From an uncultured Bacilli bacterium (GTDB lineage: Bacteria > Bacillota_I > Bacilli_A > RF39 > UBA660): a DNA stretch of 6,676 bases. A model generated the notes under the pieces. That model worked only from the letters and a program-made list of their open reading frames with translations. It did not search any database and was not told where the DNA came from. The stretch's first letter is position 1; each line of letters opens with the position of its first letter. Location of the stretch: contig CANRAX010000064.1 of the NCBI GenBank assembly GCA_947628635.1, positions 1 through 6,676 of the forward strand. Direction: 5' to 3'. Positions 6,197 through 6,676 of the stretch are shown one piece after another. The translations under genes and the position numbers were made by a program.

Positions 6197-6225
6197 AGTA
6201 TAGCATAACAATTTTTTAATTAAAA
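6197..6225 (-). promoter_or_regulatory. Promoter of the 5516-6169 gene
   Basis: On the minus strand TGCTATACT (6205-6197) is an extended -10 with the same TGn-TATACT form as the promoter at 5365. A weak -35, TTTTAA (6225-6220), lies 17 bp upstream. The start near 6190 gives a leader of about 20 nt with the AAGGAGG. A TATAAT at 6191-6186 is too close to the ribosome binding site to be the -10. The -35 lies in a perfect palindrome TTTTAATTAAAA (6214-6225), which may be chance in such A/T-rich DNA. Confidence 0.5.
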
Positions 6226-6271
6226 GATTTTTCTAATATTTAATGTAAATTTGACATAATAAAAATTAAAT

Positions 6272-6676
6272 TTACATAGACTGTTGGAAAATAAAATCTA
6301 TTTCTGGTAGTGTAATTAAAACAGTCTCATTTGGAATTTTCGTTGCTGTTGATAAATATTCTAATCTAACTTTAACTTCCTTAGTGTCACCAGTTTTTAA
6401 ATTTATGTCACGAATATCAGAAAGACCATTAGTTAAAAGTGTATTATCATAATAAATACTATATTTTACAGAGGCCATATTATTATTAATATCACCACAT
6501 ATTAGTTTTTCATCATTTTCCTTATAAGCACCTATTCCTTCGCACCTTAAAATACCATCAAAACCAGAAACATATGCTACATGTGCTAAAGCCGTTCCGG
6601 AATTTTTTACTGGTACTGTCAATTCTGCAAAATCGCCTGGTTTTCTTAAAGTAACTTTTAAATTTTTAATAGCCAT
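6272..6676 (-). CDS. TasA-like secreted protein, C-terminal part (gene cut by window edge)
   Basis: 134 codons are visible and the frame is open to the right edge. The ATG at 6676 aligns with about residue 80 of the 5516-6169 protein, and no ribosome binding site can be seen, so it is most likely an internal Met. The signal peptide and first third of the gene should lie beyond the window. Shared features are KPGDFAELTVPVKNSG, a Cys pair (45 and 60 of the visible part), STATKIP and the terminal strand LPEIDFIFQQ. The two proteins are clear paralogues in tandem, suggesting a gene duplication. I see no convincing terminator in the 102 bp between it and the next gene, so some read-through is possible, although that gene has its own promoter. 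Confidence 0.82.
   Translation of the reverse strand: MAIKNLKVTLRKPGDFAELTVPVKNSGTALAHVAYVSGFDGILRCEGIGAYKENDEKLICGDINNNMASVKYSIYYDNTLLTNGLSDIRDINLKTGDTKEVKVRLEYLSTATKIPNETVLITLPEIDFIFQQSM

Noticed and set aside
5970..6203. Plus-strand open frame of 77 codons
   Set aside because: Antisense to the N-terminal part of the 5516-6169 gene and its leader; no initiation signal.
6237..6271. Possible terminator after the 6272-6676 gene (ATTTAAT...ATTAAAT)
   Set aside because: A 7-bp all-A/T stem with a loop of about 20 nt is expected by chance in this composition.

Overview
The window is about 30% G+C and uses the standard code (TGG for Trp, no sign of TGA as Trp). It carries strong AGGAGG-type ribosome binding sites, A/T-rich promoters and short hairpin-plus-U-tract terminators. 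This points to a low-GC Gram-positive (Bacillota), perhaps an uncultured gut Bacilli/Erysipelotrichia/RF39-type lineage; the lineage guess is inference. Every gene I can support is on the minus strand, so transcription runs from high to low coordinates.

Right part (about 2150-6676): a secretion module of five genes. It contains three related small secreted proteins with TasA/camelysin-like (SipW-dependent type) architecture: 6272-6676, cut by the window edge; 5516-6169; and 4749-5342. Next comes a signal peptidase with an ER-type (Ser/His) S26 domain fused behind a large polytopic membrane region (3557-4702). Last is a two-TM membrane protein with an extracellular domain, a long charged N-terminal tail and a small cytoplasmic C-terminal domain (2163-3551), tentatively DUF5305-like. 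The gene at 5342, the peptidase and the two-TM protein appear to form one operon: a promoter at 5365-5393, a 46-nt gap with no terminator, a 5-nt gap, then a terminator at 2145-2180. The 5516-6169 gene has its own promoter and terminator. The likely logic is that the SipW-like peptidase processes the secreted subunits and the two-TM protein assists at the membrane, giving a surface fibre or matrix layer. This is inferred from architecture and gene order.

Left part (1-2146): housekeeping genes. rplS (bL19) has its own promoter, a structured leader that may be an L19 autoregulatory element, and a strong terminator. lepB encodes a canonical Ser/Lys signal peptidase I, and the 5' part of a YtgP/MurJ-type lipid II flippase gene runs off the left edge. 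The window therefore has two signal peptidases of different catalytic type, one general and one apparently dedicated to the TasA-like proteins.

Intergenic stretches are all under 200 bp and contain the promoters, leader and terminators listed. I saw no tRNA, rRNA, CRISPR array, insertion sequence or attachment site.
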